Positions 44,406-52,668 of a DNA stretch of 64,000 nucleotides are shown piece by piece (the first letter of the stretch is position 1; each line of letters starts with the position of its first letter). Source of the stretch: Christensenella sp. UBA1685 (GTDB lineage: Bacteria > Bacillota > Clostridia > Christensenellales > CAG-138); the NCBI GenBank assembly GCA_002320595.1, contig DCKB01000034.1, positions 1 through 64,000 of the forward strand. Reading direction: 5' to 3'. Position numbers and translations under genes: made by a program. The notes under the pieces are model-generated. The model saw only the letters and a list, made by a program, of their open reading frames with translations. It searched no databases and was not told the origin of the DNA.

Positions 44406-45146
44406 TTATGGCCTCGGAATGTGCAGCAGCCGCATAATTTCCTTTTCCGATTCAAGCACGCGTTCAGCAATGAACGCTGTAAAGTCGCGGCTGTCGGTGT
44501 GTGCGCGTTCCAAGAGCGCAATGTATTCGTGCCGCAATACCGGGGGAATGATCGCCAGCATATAACCTTCCTGTATGAGCGCGGTGTTCATCAACAACCG
44601 GGCAATGCGGCCATTGCCATCAATGAACGGATGGATGAACACAAATCGCTTGTGCAGCTCTGCGGCGAACTCCACAGGATGATAATTCCCTCTGTGGGCA
44701 TGCACCCATGCAAACAAGGTCGTCATTTCCTCCTGAATGCGCGCCGGGGCGCAAACCGGGTAAGCCGAGCCTGTGATAAACACGGGGATGCTTCTGTATA
44801 CCCCTGCCGCCTCCGCATCAATGTCGCTGTAAAACATGCGGTGCATCGTTTGCATGTCCGCTTCGGTGATATCATGGCTGCCCAGCAGCGAAAACATGAA
44901 GTCATATGCCTGCGCGTGCCCCAACGCTTCAAAGGTATCCCGCAACGGCTTGCCGCCAACGGTCAAACCATCCTCTAGCAGTACCTTGGTTTCGCTTTCG
45001 GTTAATGTGTTCCCCTCTAAGGCGTTGCTAGACCACGTTAGACCGATTCTGTAATACGCACGAAGCTGCGCAAGCATCGGATGCTCAAACGGCCTTACAG
45101 CGTCAATTTGCGCCTTGTACGCATCAATGCGGTTGTAGAGTGTCAT
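44406..45146 (-). CDS. Fic-domain protein, class II autoinhibited
   Basis: A 246-residue Fic protein. The core HPFIDGNGRIARLLMN (catalytic His172) matches HPFx(D/E)GNGRxxR, which transfers AMP to target hydroxyls. An N-terminal inhibitory helix carries SNALEG (Ser40-Glu44-Gly45), the SxxxE(G/N) motif of class II Fic proteins. So the enzyme should need release of its own inhibition. It is upstream of the zeta gene on the same strand (gap of 17 nt to the small ORF). An interference or stress role in the element is inferred. Confidence 0.92.
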   Translation of the reverse strand: MTLYNRIDAYKAQIDAVRPFEHPMLAQLRAYYRIGLTWSSNALEGNTLTESETKVLLEDGLTVGGKPLRDTFEALGHAQAYDFMFSLLGSHDITEADMQTMHRMFYSDIDAEAAGVYRSIPVFITGSAYPVCAPARIQEEMTTLFAWVHAHRGNYHPVEFAAELHKRFVFIHPFIDGNGRIARLLMNTALIQEGYMLAIIPPVLRHEYIALLERAHTDSRDFTAFIAERVLESEKEIMRLLHIPRP

Positions 45147-45222
45147 ATGCTTTCCCCTGTATCATTCAAATGTTTCATGCCTGAGAAAATCGTGTATAGT
45201 TTGGTTTTACTAATTCTATCCA

Positions 45223-45432
45223 TCATATCACTGTCCCATCTTCAAACACAAATTCGGCTCGCCACATGCCTCCAAGAGCTGTAGCAATCCGCTCCATTTC
45301 CTCTTTTGTTATAGTGTTTCTCTTAACTTTTTGATTTAAATTCGATGGCGTTGTTCCTATTCTTCTTGCCAATTCTGCTTGACTGATGCCGGAATAGGAT
45401 AAAGCCATCTTTATTTTTTGTTCGATAGTCAT
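45223..45432 (-). CDS. small XRE-family repressor
   Basis: A 69-residue single-domain regulator (IKMALSYSGISQAELARRIG, TPSNLNQKVKRNTI). GGAGG precedes ATG 45432. Divergent from the promoter at 45526, so it likely represses the small-gene operon to the right. It may also influence fic-zeta downstream. Confidence 0.82.
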   Translation of the reverse strand: MTIEQKIKMALSYSGISQAELARRIGTTPSNLNQKVKRNTITKEEMERIATALGGMWRAEFVFEDGTVI

Positions 45433-45525
45433 TGTGCAACCTCCTTATTTTTATATTATATAGCAATATCTTAATTATAGCAAGCAAATAATAAAAATTA
45501 TTCAGTAATTACTTGTTATAAACGC

Positions 45526-45554
45526 TTGACAATATTAAGCAATCGCTGTATAAT
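45526..45554 (+). promoter_or_regulatory. consensus promoter of the small-gene operon
   Basis: TTGACA (45526-45531), 17-bp spacer, TATAAT (45549-45554): full consensus, so probably strong. AT-rich repeated elements such as AGCAATAT (near 45463) and ATTAAGCAAT (45534-45543) around it are candidate operator sites for the divergent XRE repressor. Confidence 0.8.
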
Positions 45555-45805
45555 ATAACCATACCAAGGGAAACCGCCCCGGCAAGGCCGAAAGCCTTGC
45601 GAAAGTCAAGAACCATAGACTTGTGATGTGAGCCCTAGAGTTGCAATACCAACAGCAAGAAGATGACTTGACCGGGGCAGGAATCCGAGCGGGAAGGTCA
45701 AAACCGCCGCCGCGATACGGGCGATACCAGTATACGGCACTGCGAGCGTCTAAGCGCAGCGGGAGCGGCACGATAAGCCGACAAATACCACAGGAGGGAC
45801 AGAAC
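45555..45805 (+). ncRNA. long structured 5' leader
   Basis: About 245 nt lie between the strong promoter and ATG 45806. Stems seen: GCAAGGC/GCCTTGC (45582-45600), AAGTC/GACTT next to it, and a longer-range GCCCCGG/CCGGGGC that encloses both (about 45575 to 45680). The last part before the gene has an AGGAGG. This may be an independent small RNA or a regulatory leader. Confidence 0.4.
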
Positions 45806-46075
45806 ATGAACGAGCTGCAAATCAAAGCGAAGGAGCTGCGTGAACTGAAACGCATGCAGGAGGAACTCGCGGCGGAGATCACCGCCATTGAGGATGAGAT
45901 CAAGGCCGTCATGCGGGAGCGTGGCGCAACAGAGCTGATCGCGGGCGAGTATAAGATCAGGTGGACAGAGGTTACATCTGCCCGGCTGGATAGCAAAGCT
46001 CTGAAAGCAGCGCTGCCGGATGTATACGCCCGGTTCACCCGTGAAAGCATTACGCGGCGGTTCTCCATCGCGTAA
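45806..46075 (+). CDS. small coiled-coil phage protein
   Basis: An 89-residue protein from ATG 45806 (AGGAGGG upstream). The first half is a charged coiled coil (KELRELKRMQEELAAEITAIE). The second half is compact (YKIRWTEVTSARLDSKALKAAL). It resembles small early proteins of Firmicutes phages located near recombination genes. No function can be stated. Confidence 0.6.
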   Translation: MNELQIKAKELRELKRMQEELAAEITAIEDEIKAVMRERGATELIAGEYKIRWTEVTSARLDSKALKAALPDVYARFTRESITRRFSIA

Positions 46076-46185
46076 AGGAAAAGGGCTTCCTAAAAGCCGA
46101 CCAACGCCACAGGAAAGCCCCACACAAGCGACAATGCCGCCCGTTGTGTCAAGTATAGCATGACGGGCGGAGAAAGGACAAGAGC

Positions 46186-46470
46186 ATGATTAAATCGAAT
46201 TTTGACGATGTATTTAATGGCTTGCGGAACGTGCGCCGGGTCAACGATTACACTGATTCCAAAACAGGGAAAACGTTCGCATGTTATGAGCTCACTGAAA
46301 AGAGCGCCGAGGAATGGAATGCGTTGGCATCAAAACAGAACAGGCGCTCGTTTAAGGCAACCTTCGGACGCGATGCATCAAGCGATGAAGAAGTACAGTC
46401 ATGGATTCAGTCCCTCATTTGCGGGGTTCGCACAAATCCTTACGCAGGAAAGGTGGTGAAGGAATCATGA
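46186..46470 (+). CDS. hypothetical phage-like protein
   Basis: A 94-residue protein (MIKSNFDDVFNGLRNVRRV). AGAAAGGA precedes the ATG, directly after an 8-bp stem (CCGCCCGT/ACGGGCGG, 46137-46170) that leaves the ribosome site free. Overlaps the next gene by ATGA. No domain recognised. Confidence 0.6.
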   Translation: MIKSNFDDVFNGLRNVRRVNDYTDSKTGKTFACYELTEKSAEEWNALASKQNRRSFKATFGRDASSDEEVQSWIQSLICGVRTNPYAGKVVKES

Positions 46471-46715
46471 ATAAGCAAAACATAGTGCATATATTTCCGT
46501 GGTTGGATGTAAGCGAGACGTGGCGGATAGTAGAGATTGACATGCCGGAGCAGCCGCAAGCCCTTATGGTGTTTGCCCCAAACCAACTGCCCGGATATGT
46601 GGTTGTAAATACAGCAGCGTCCGTTGATGCAGATGCGGAAGCAGTGATCATTGAAGATCAGTTGCCGCAGGAGGTCGCAGAATGGATTAAATCAATGCCA
46701 TATACGGAGGTATGA
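46467..46715 (+). CDS. small protein, paralog A
   Basis: An 82-residue acidic protein, coupled to the gene before it. Its LPGYVVVNTAAS and WIKSMPYTEV segments match LPGYLIINTNAP and YLKSLPYVEG of the next protein in the same order. So the two are probably tandem duplicates. The fold is unknown, likely a small beta-rich domain with a C-terminal helix. Confidence 0.6.
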   Translation: MNKQNIVHIFPWLDVSETWRIVEIDMPEQPQALMVFAPNQLPGYVVVNTAASVDADAEAVIIEDQLPQEVAEWIKSMPYTEV

Positions 46716-46719
46716 CAAC

Positions 46720-46923
46720 ATGAAGCGTATATATGTGCAGCTAGATAACGTGAAGCATTCGCGGTATATAACCAGCATACAGCTTCCGGGATACCTGATA
46801 ATCAATACAAATGCGCCAATCGGAAAAGTAGTTCGCCTCTATCAGTTTCAAACTTACAAGCTCAACGAAAGAACCATCAGCTATCTTAAATCACTTCCAT
46901 ACGTAGAAGGGAGCAGAGCATGA
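46720..46923 (+). CDS. small protein, paralog B
   Basis: A 67-residue protein (MKRIYVQLDNVKHSRYI) from ATG 46720, with GGAGG upstream, more basic than its paralog. Shared LPGY and KSxPYxE segments define the pair. It overlaps the next gene by ATGA. Confidence 0.6.
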   Translation: MKRIYVQLDNVKHSRYITSIQLPGYLIINTNAPIGKVVRLYQFQTYKLNERTISYLKSLPYVEGSRA

Positions 46924-47207
46924 GCAAGCATAAATTCCAGAAAGCAGGAGTAGGAAAACAAATGAGCAAACATATTCTTTCAGCACAAGTAATTGCCGAG
47001 ATCACCTCAAAAAGCGTTAGCGTTGCAGATGTGTCCCGCGCGTGTAATGTATATAATGCAATGCTTAAAACTGGGTTTGCATCCAGCTTCCCGGAAAGTG
47101 TGCAACGCGGCTTTATTGCGGTTGCCGCTGCATATAGAGCGGGATGGTGTGACGGCATAAGAGCCGAGCGCGCAAGGCGGAAGCGAGACTTAGAGCCTGT
47201 AAGCTAA
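46920..47207 (+). CDS. hypothetical helical protein
   Basis: A 95-residue protein. ATG 46920 overlaps the previous stop. A second in-frame ATG at 46962 with GGAG upstream could be the true start. Ala-rich helical middle (AAYRAGWCDGIRAERARR) and basic tail. It is the last clear gene of the small element. No family recognised. Confidence 0.5.
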   Translation: MSKHKFQKAGVGKQMSKHILSAQVIAEITSKSVSVADVSRACNVYNAMLKTGFASSFPESVQRGFIAVAAAYRAGWCDGIRAERARRKRDLEPVS

Positions 47208-47378
47208 GAGATGGTACATGAACATATACACTCACAAGCCCATAGAGCGCCCCTCTGTGGGTTTTCCTCCCCCCCTACCTGATTACGGCGCGGCGGCGGA
47301 TAAATTAACCGACGGCCATAGCCTTTTCCAACTGCGCGCACATCCACGCAAATGGGGCCCCGCCGCGCCTCAAAATTT

Positions 47379-47407
47379 ACTGCATTTTTACTGCATCCTT
47401 ACTGCAT
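47379..47407 (+). repeat. ACTGCAT x3, 11-bp period (possible integrase arm sites)
   Basis: ACTGCAT starts at 47379, 47390 and 47401, exactly 11 bp apart, with a related AGCAGT in the opposite sense at 47411. They lie about 120 bp inside the element end marked by the tRNA fragment, where arm-type integrase sites are expected. The wider gap 47208-47526 holds no gene I can support. Confidence 0.5.
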
Positions 47408-47526
47408 TGAAGCAGTAAATCATGGATTTTGGAGCAAATTATAGACATAACGAAAACGCGAAAAAGCTAGATGTTTAGCCATTTTTCAAGCATTCCGGGC
47501 ATTTGGGTGAACCGCATCATTTCGGC

Positions 47527-47571
47527 CTCTTAATCAGGGTGTCCAGGGTTCGAGCCCCTGAGGGTGTACCA
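47527..47571 (+). tRNA. 3' fragment of tRNA-Lys(CTT), attachment site
   Basis: The sequence has an anticodon loop CTCTTAA (anticodon CTT), the 3' anticodon stem, a T arm CAGGG/CCCTG around TTCGAGC, acceptor 3' strand AGGGTGT, and CCA at 47569-47571. The 5' half is missing: the DNA before it does not fold as D arm or acceptor. This is the duplicate left at the far end when an element enters the 3' part of a tRNA gene. Confidence 0.85.
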
Positions 47572-47577
47572 AGCAAA

Positions 47578-47599
47578 AAGTCCCAATCGGGGCTTTTTT
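47578..47599 (+). terminator. terminator after the tRNA fragment
   Basis: AAGTCCC (47578-47584), AATC loop, GGGGCTT (47589-47595), then T-run. It was presumably the original tRNA terminator. Confidence 0.8.
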
Positions 47600-47626
47600 G
47601 TTTTTATTTTATATCCAAACAACGAG

Positions 47627-47658
47627 AAACCGGCGCCCCTTTGTGGGGCGCCGGTTTT
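47627..47658. terminator. terminator of the dpp-C45 operon
   Basis: AAACCGGCGCCCC (47627-47639) and GGGGCGCCGGTTT (47645-47657) form a 13-bp, very stable stem with A- and T-tracts on both sides, so it can work in both directions. It ends the minus-strand operon. Confidence 0.85.
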
Positions 47659-47676
47659 CTGTTACTTTTAGGTTCT

Positions 47677-48783
47677 TCAACGCCAAACGGCAAAGATTTT
47701 ATCCGGGCGGGTCCATTTATATTCAATGAACGGATTCTCACGGATGTTGCCTTTCCGAACCCAGAACCTACGCTCTGTGGCATCGATGATAAAGCAGGCA
47801 AGCGTCGCGCACTGCTCAATTTCTTTGTCGCGCGGGTTGCGCTGATTCAGGACGGATTCGGGCGCGCCGAAGGTGCTGTTGAGCGCGGCGATCATGTCCT
47901 CGATGCCGATCTGCTCCTTGTCCTTCAGAAGGCGGCGCAGCGTATTGTAGCGGTTTACGCTGCTTCCCTTCCTGCCGTGGAGCAAATGCCCGGGCGAAAG
48001 GAAATGGTTTGTGTGGTAAAGGAGGCCATCCTCCGGATAGAGGATCTGCGCCCCTGCGGCGCCGGCCTCAAGGCACATCATATCGCCCTGCAAATTGCCG
48101 TTGGACACGAGGAAGTTCATCGGCGCCATATGGCGGATGGAGAACAGGATGTCCAAGCATTCCGACCAGCTTCCGGTGCTGATGAATTTGCGGCGCACAA
48201 CCGCGCTTGGCACGCCGATAGGATCCGTTTCGATCTCTCGCGGCAAGCTGTTGATCGCAAGACCAATGCCCGCCTGGTTCATCCCATAGCGTGCAAGCTG
48301 GCCCGCTTCGGTCAGGCAGAAATAATCCGGCCCGTCCTCCTGAAGGACTTCCAGCACAACGCCGTGTTCCTCCGCCCAGTAATACATATCCCAGTTCTGT
48401 GCCGTCATAACATGGCCGTTCTTGGTGCGCTCAGGCATCACGCCGATGCAGGAACATTCATCCGAAGCTCCGCCGTCGTGGGATCCTTCAAAGCGCAGCA
48501 ACTCTGAACGGCAGTTCACTGCAAGAATTTCGTCAAACGAGCGGTTTGCCCCTTCCGCAATGCCGCGCATCTCCTCCATCAGTTCCGGCGCAAACGCTTC
48601 TATTGCCGGGATGAATTTCTGAGCCATTTCTTTGACATAGCTCCAGGAAAAGTTTTTCCTGTTATCAAAATAGCGGGTATAATCACTGATCGTCCGTTCG
48701 ATCAGCGCCGCGCATTCCCGGCCATATGTCACGCCCCGCTCGCGCGGCGTGCCGGAAAGCACAACTTTTTTAAACACATTCAC
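47677..48783 (-). CDS. C45-family amidohydrolase (acyltransferase-like)
   Basis: A 368-residue Ntn-hydrolase-type protein of the isopenicillin-N acyltransferase (C45) family. Family members self-cleave before a Cys that becomes the nucleophile; here the likely site is DEC-SCIG (Cys110 or Cys112). A later GHVMTAQNWDMYYW matches the conserved core, as do the Asn-rich AINSLPRE and NYNTLRRLL-like segments. Start is GTG 48783. AGGAGG is upstream but rather far (about 13 nt). It follows the dpp genes, so it may hydrolyse an imported acyl-amide or peptide; inferred. Confidence 0.8.
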   Translation of the reverse strand: MNVFKKVVLSGTPRERGVTYGRECAALIERTISDYTRYFDNRKNFSWSYVKEMAQKFIPAIEAFAPELMEEMRGIAEGANRSFDEILAVNCRSELLRFEGSHDGGASDECSCIGVMPERTKNGHVMTAQNWDMYYWAEEHGVVLEVLQEDGPDYFCLTEAGQLARYGMNQAGIGLAINSLPREIETDPIGVPSAVVRRKFISTGSWSECLDILFSIRHMAPMNFLVSNGNLQGDMMCLEAGAAGAQILYPEDGLLYHTNHFLSPGHLLHGRKGSSVNRYNTLRRLLKDKEQIGIEDMIAALNSTFGAPESVLNQRNPRDKEIEQCATLACFIIDATERRFWVRKGNIRENPFIEYKWTRPDKIFAVWR

Positions 48784-48813
48784 GGTAATTGTTTTGCCTC
48801 CTAACTACTTTAC

Positions 48814-49767
48814 TTACTGCTCGATGAGATGGCATGCGGCAAAGTGCCCGGGCTCAACTTCGCGGAGCTCCGGCTGTTCTTTGCGGCAAATCTCCATGCA
48901 GGAGGCGCAGCGGCCGGCAAACCGGCAGCCGGGAGCGGGATTAACCGGGCTCGGCACATCCCCTTCGAGCAGGATGCGTTCCTTGCGCACATCCAGCCGC
49001 GGGATCGGAACCGCCGACAGCAGAGCTTTGGTATACGGATGCATCGGGTTTGCAAACAGCGCTTTGCAATCCGAAAGCTCTACCATCCGGCCAAGATACA
49101 TAACCGCAATGCGGTCTGAAATATGCTTCACAACGCTCAGGTTATGGGAGATAAACAGATACGTCAACCCCATATCCTTCTGCAATTTCTGCATCAGATT
49201 GAGCACCTGCGCCTGAATGGAAACATCCAGCGCGGAAACCGGCTCGTCCAGCACGAGGAAGGAAGGGTTCAATGCAAGTGCACGCGCAATTCCGACACGC
49301 TGGCGGCGGCCGCCGTCCAGCTCGTGCGGATATGCGTTCACGAGGCGCTCTGCAAGGCCGACGGTTTCCATCAGCGTGTGCACGCGCTTCTCATATTCTT
49401 CCTTGGTTTTGCAGATCTTCTGGATAATGAGCGGCTCGCCGATGCTTTCAAAGACGCTTTTGCGCCCGTCCAGCGAAGAATACGGATCCTGAAAGACGAT
49501 CTGCATCTTACGGCGCAGTTCGCGCAATTCCTGCTTATTGAGCTTAGTGACATCCGTTCCATCCAGCAGCACTTCACCGGAAGTTGGCTCATGCAAGCGG
49601 AGGATCGCGCGGCCGATGGTGGATTTTCCGCAGCCGGATTCACCCACGAGGCCAAGCGTTTCGCCTTTGGCGATGCTGAAGCTCACATCGTCCACCGCAT
49701 GCAGCAGGCCGGCCTTGGTATTGAAATACTTCTTAAGGTGTTTGACTTCCAACAGCGTTTCAGACAT
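48814..49767 (-). CDS. dppF: peptide ABC transporter ATPase, DppF/OppF type
   Basis: A 317-residue ATPase from ATG 49767 (GGAGGAAATG upstream). Walker A GESGCGKST, signature in the variant form ELDGGRRQRVGIARA, Walker B LVLDEPVSALDV, and the C-terminal oligopeptide-transporter domain with Cys residues (GCRFAGRCASCMEIC). It overlaps dppD by 8 nt. It pairs with DppD to power peptide import. Transport class is firm; peptide size is not known. Confidence 0.92.
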   Translation of the reverse strand: MSETLLEVKHLKKYFNTKAGLLHAVDDVSFSIAKGETLGLVGESGCGKSTIGRAILRLHEPTSGEVLLDGTDVTKLNKQELRELRRKMQIVFQDPYSSLDGRKSVFESIGEPLIIQKICKTKEEYEKRVHTLMETVGLAERLVNAYPHELDGGRRQRVGIARALALNPSFLVLDEPVSALDVSIQAQVLNLMQKLQKDMGLTYLFISHNLSVVKHISDRIAVMYLGRMVELSDCKALFANPMHPYTKALLSAVPIPRLDVRKERILLEGDVPSPVNPAPGCRFAGRCASCMEICRKEQPELREVEPGHFAACHLIEQ

Positions 49768-50746
49768 TGTCATTTCCTCCGCTGCGCGCCAGATGGCACG
49801 CGACATAATGGCCAGGCTCTATTTCAAAATTCGCAGGATGTTCCTTTGCGCACTGCTCCGTTGCATAGGGGCAGCGCGGATGGAACCTGCATCCTACCGG
49901 CAGATCCGTTGGATCCGGCGTCAAGCCGTTGATGGGCACAAGCTCGTTCTGCTCCGTAAAAATGTCCGGGATGCACGCGAACAAGCCTTTCGTATAGGGG
50001 TGGCCCGTGTGGTTGAAAATATGCTCGCGCGTTCCATACTCAACGATCTCGCCCGCATACATGATCGCAACATAGTCGCAGATTTCCGCAACAATGCCGA
50101 GGTCGTGCGTAATCATGACCATCGCGGTCTGGTACTGCGCCTTGAGCTTCTTCATCAGCTCAAGCACCTGCGCCTGAATTGTCACATCCAGCGCTGTTGT
50201 GGGTTCGTCCGCGATGAGGAAGCGCGGGTTGCAGGCAAGCGCCATAGCAATTACCACACGCTGCTTCATGCCGCCGGAGAACTGGTGCGGATAATCGGAA
50301 CCGCGCTCCGGCCGGATTCCGACAAGCTCCAGCATGTCGCAAGCCTTTTTATGCGCCTCCTTTTTGCTGCATTTTTCATGCAGCCGGATGACCTCCGCGA
50401 TCTGTTCCGCCACGGTCATAACCGGATTGAGGCTCGTCATCGGATCCTGGAAAATCATGGAAATCTGCTTGCCGCGGATTTTGCGCATCTCCTTAATGGG
50501 GAGTTTGAGCAGGTCCTGTCCGTCAAAGAGGATTTCGCCGGAAACGATTTTCGCCGGAGGCTCCGGCAGGATACGCATCACGGATTTGACCGTAGTGGTT
50601 TTGCCCGCGCCGGTTTCTCCCACAAGGCCCAGCGTTTCGCCGTGCCGGAGCGAAAGATTCAGGTTTTCCACGGCATGCACCGTTGCATCAAAGGATTCGA
50701 AATGAACCGTCAGGTTTTTAATCTCTAAAAGTTTTTCACTGCTCAT
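49760..50746 (-). CDS. dppD: peptide ABC transporter ATPase, DppD/OppD type
   Basis: A 328-residue ATPase. Walker [10 protein letters not shown], signature [14 protein letters not shown], Walker [13 protein letters not shown] and the C-terminal [15 protein letters not shown] motif of oligopeptide transporters. It starts 15 nt after dppC, with AGGAGGAG upstream, and overlaps dppF. Energising subunit of the Dpp-like importer. Confidence 0.93.
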   Translation of the reverse strand: MSSEKLLEIKNLTVHFESFDATVHAVENLNLSLRHGETLGLVGETGAGKTTTVKSVMRILPEPPAKIVSGEILFDGQDLLKLPIKEMRKIRGKQISMIFQDPMTSLNPVMTVAEQIAEVIRLHEKCSKKEAHKKACDMLELVGIRPERGSDYPHQFSGGMKQRVVIAMALACNPRFLIADEPTTALDVTIQAQVLELMKKLKAQYQTAMVMITHDLGIVAEICDYVAIMYAGEIVEYGTREHIFNHTGHPYTKGLFACIPDIFTEQNELVPINGLTPDPTDLPVGCRFHPRCPYATEQCAKEHPANFEIEPGHYVACHLARSGGNDNV

Positions 50747-50760
50747 TGCATTTCTCCTCC

Positions 50761-51642
50761 TTAGTCCTTCAGCTTGGGGTCAAGCGCGTCGCGCAGGCCG
50801 TCTCCCACAAGGTTCATGCTGAACACCGCTGCCATAATTGCAAGGCCGGGGAATATGCACACATGCGGTGCATCGCGCAGGAAATCGCGCCCGGTGGAGA
50901 GCATGCTGCCCCACTCTGCCGTTGGCGGCACAATGCCAAGGCCCAGGAAGCTCATGCTTGCGCAGGAGAGAATCGCCGCGCCGATGCGCAGCGTCGCCTG
51001 CACGATCAGCGGCGCCATGCAGTTTGGCAGGATATGGCGCGTAATCAGGAAAAAGTCGCTCGCGCCCGCCGCGCGGGAAGCTTCAACGAAATCCTGATCG
51101 CGCAGGGAAAGAATAGAGGCGCGCACGATCCGGCAGTAGCCCGGAATGCTGGAAACGCCGATGGCAATCATAACGTTCTGCAAGCCGGATCCAAGCGCTG
51201 CAACGATGGAAATGTTCAGCAGAATCGTCGGGATGGAAAGCAATACGTCCATACACCGCATGATGATGTTATCCGCCGTTCCCCCATAATAACCCGCGAT
51301 CGCGCCGAGCGCTACACCGCCGATCAGAGAAATGCAGATGGCGATAAGGCCGACTGACATTGAAATGCGTGCGCCATAGATGATGCGGCTTAAAATATCG
51401 CGGCCAAGCTCATCCGTGCCGAACCAATGCTCAGCGGACGGCCCTTGAAGGCGGTTGCGCGGGTTCTGCTCGTTGGGGCCGTAAGGCGCAAGAATCGGGG
51501 CCAGCACCGCGCAGAGCACCAGCACCGCTACGATGCCAAGGCCGACGACAGCGCGCGTGTTCTTTTTGAACCGGCGCCAGGTCTCCTGCGATTTGCTGCG
51601 TTTTTTTCCGGCAGCTTTGGATTGTTTCGCAATTGCGCTCAT
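50761..51642 (-). CDS. dppC: peptide ABC transporter permease, DppC type
   Basis: A 293-residue inner-membrane permease. A cytoplasmic basic N-terminus, then six spans. The coupling EAA loop is DFVEASRAAGASDFFLITRH. The start has AAGGAGG upstream and lies 12 nt after dppB. Forms the channel with DppB. Confidence 0.92.
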   Translation of the reverse strand: MSAIAKQSKAAGKKRSKSQETWRRFKKNTRAVVGLGIVAVLVLCAVLAPILAPYGPNEQNPRNRLQGPSAEHWFGTDELGRDILSRIIYGARISMSVGLIAICISLIGGVALGAIAGYYGGTADNIIMRCMDVLLSIPTILLNISIVAALGSGLQNVMIAIGVSSIPGYCRIVRASILSLRDQDFVEASRAAGASDFFLITRHILPNCMAPLIVQATLRIGAAILSCASMSFLGLGIVPPTAEWGSMLSTGRDFLRDAPHVCIFPGLAIMAAVFSMNLVGDGLRDALDPKLKD

Positions 51643-51654
51643 TGCTGCTCCTCC

Positions 51655-52581
51655 TTATTTATACTGGGACCGAATGCGGGGATCGACATAAGCGTACAGG
51701 ATATCGACCACCAGGTTGACCAGACAGAACGCGAGCGCAATCACAAGCACGCCGCCCTGTACAACCGGATAGTTGCGCGCCTTGATGGCATCCACCATCA
51801 TTTTGCCCACGCCGGGAATCGCAAAGATGGACTCGATCAGCACTGCACCGCCAAGCAGCATGCCAAACTGCATGCCCACGGTTGTGATAACCGGGATCAG
51901 CGCGTTTTTGAGCGCATGGTTTGCGATTACCTTTACTTCGCTCTGCCCTTTTGCGCGCGCCGTGCTGATGTAATCCTGCCGGATGACTTCCAGCATACTT
52001 GAACGGGTCATGCGCGCGATAGACGCTGCGGAATTAAGCCCAAGCGATACGCCGGGCAGAATTACACAGGCGAACGTATCGAATCCAGAGGCGGGAAGCC
52101 ACTTGAGCTGCACGCAGAAGAGCAGCATCAACAGAAGTCCGCACCAGAAGGATGGCATGGAAATTCCGATCATGGAAATACTCATGACCACGTTATCTAC
52201 AAATGAATACTGTTTTATTGCAGAGATCACGCCGAAGGTCAGGCCGAGAATCACGGCAAACACCACGGCGAAGGTTGCAAGCTTAACGGTGTTGGGGAAG
52301 GTTTGCGCGATGCGCGTCGCCACATTCAGGTTCGTGGCATAGCAAATGCCCATATCGCCCTGAAGCAGCCTCGTGATGTAATTATAAAAGCGTTCGAAGT
52401 AGCCGCCGTTGAGGCCAAGCTCCTCGCGCAGGGCTTCGCGCGCTTCAGGCGTTGCGTTGTCGCCCAGAATGGAATCCACAGGGTCGCCGGGCGTGATATA
52501 CATCAACGTAAAAACGACCAGGATCACGCCAAGGAGCACAGGGACCAGCATGAGCAGGCGCCTTGCAATGTATTTGAGCAT
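51655..52581 (-). CDS. dppB: peptide ABC transporter permease, DppB type
   Basis: A 308-residue permease with the N-terminal DppB block (IARRLLMLVPVLLGVILVVF; FTLMYITPGDP) and EAA loop DYISTARAKGQSEVKVIANH. Six predicted spans. GGAGGC lies upstream of the ATG. It is separated from dppA by a strong stem-loop. Confidence 0.92.
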   Translation of the reverse strand: MLKYIARRLLMLVPVLLGVILVVFTLMYITPGDPVDSILGDNATPEAREALREELGLNGGYFERFYNYITRLLQGDMGICYATNLNVATRIAQTFPNTVKLATFAVVFAVILGLTFGVISAIKQYSFVDNVVMSISMIGISMPSFWCGLLLMLLFCVQLKWLPASGFDTFACVILPGVSLGLNSAASIARMTRSSMLEVIRQDYISTARAKGQSEVKVIANHALKNALIPVITTVGMQFGMLLGGAVLIESIFAIPGVGKMMVDAIKARNYPVVQGGVLVIALAFCLVNLVVDILYAYVDPRIRSQYK

Positions 52582-52606
52582 GGAATTGCCTCCTTCTGGA
52601 TTTCGT

Positions 52607-52643
52607 GGCAGGAACGACGGGTTTTACACCCGCCGTTCCTGCC
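52607..52643 (-). other. stem-loop between dppA and dppB
   Basis: GGCAGGAACG (52607-52616) pairs with CGTTCCTGCC (52634-52643), and CGGGT with ACCCG inside, with one mismatch. There is no T-run on the minus strand, so it is more likely an mRNA-stabilising stem that keeps dppA transcript levels above those of the transporter genes. Confidence 0.65.
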
Positions 52644-52668
52644 GGTCCGTTTACAAGGGGTAAAACAA

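Noticed and set aside
47218..47418. 66-codon plus-strand frame near the tRNA fragment
   Set aside because: No good ribosome site; its end runs through the ACTGCAT repeats; low-complexity product.
47480..47571. Complete tRNA gene
   Set aside because: Only the part from the anticodon loop to CCA is present; the upstream bases cannot pair with the acceptor strand AGGGTGT or form a D arm.
47503..48507. 334-codon plus-strand frame over the tRNA fragment and C45 gene
   Set aside because: It crosses a tRNA remnant and two terminators and is antisense to a supported gene.
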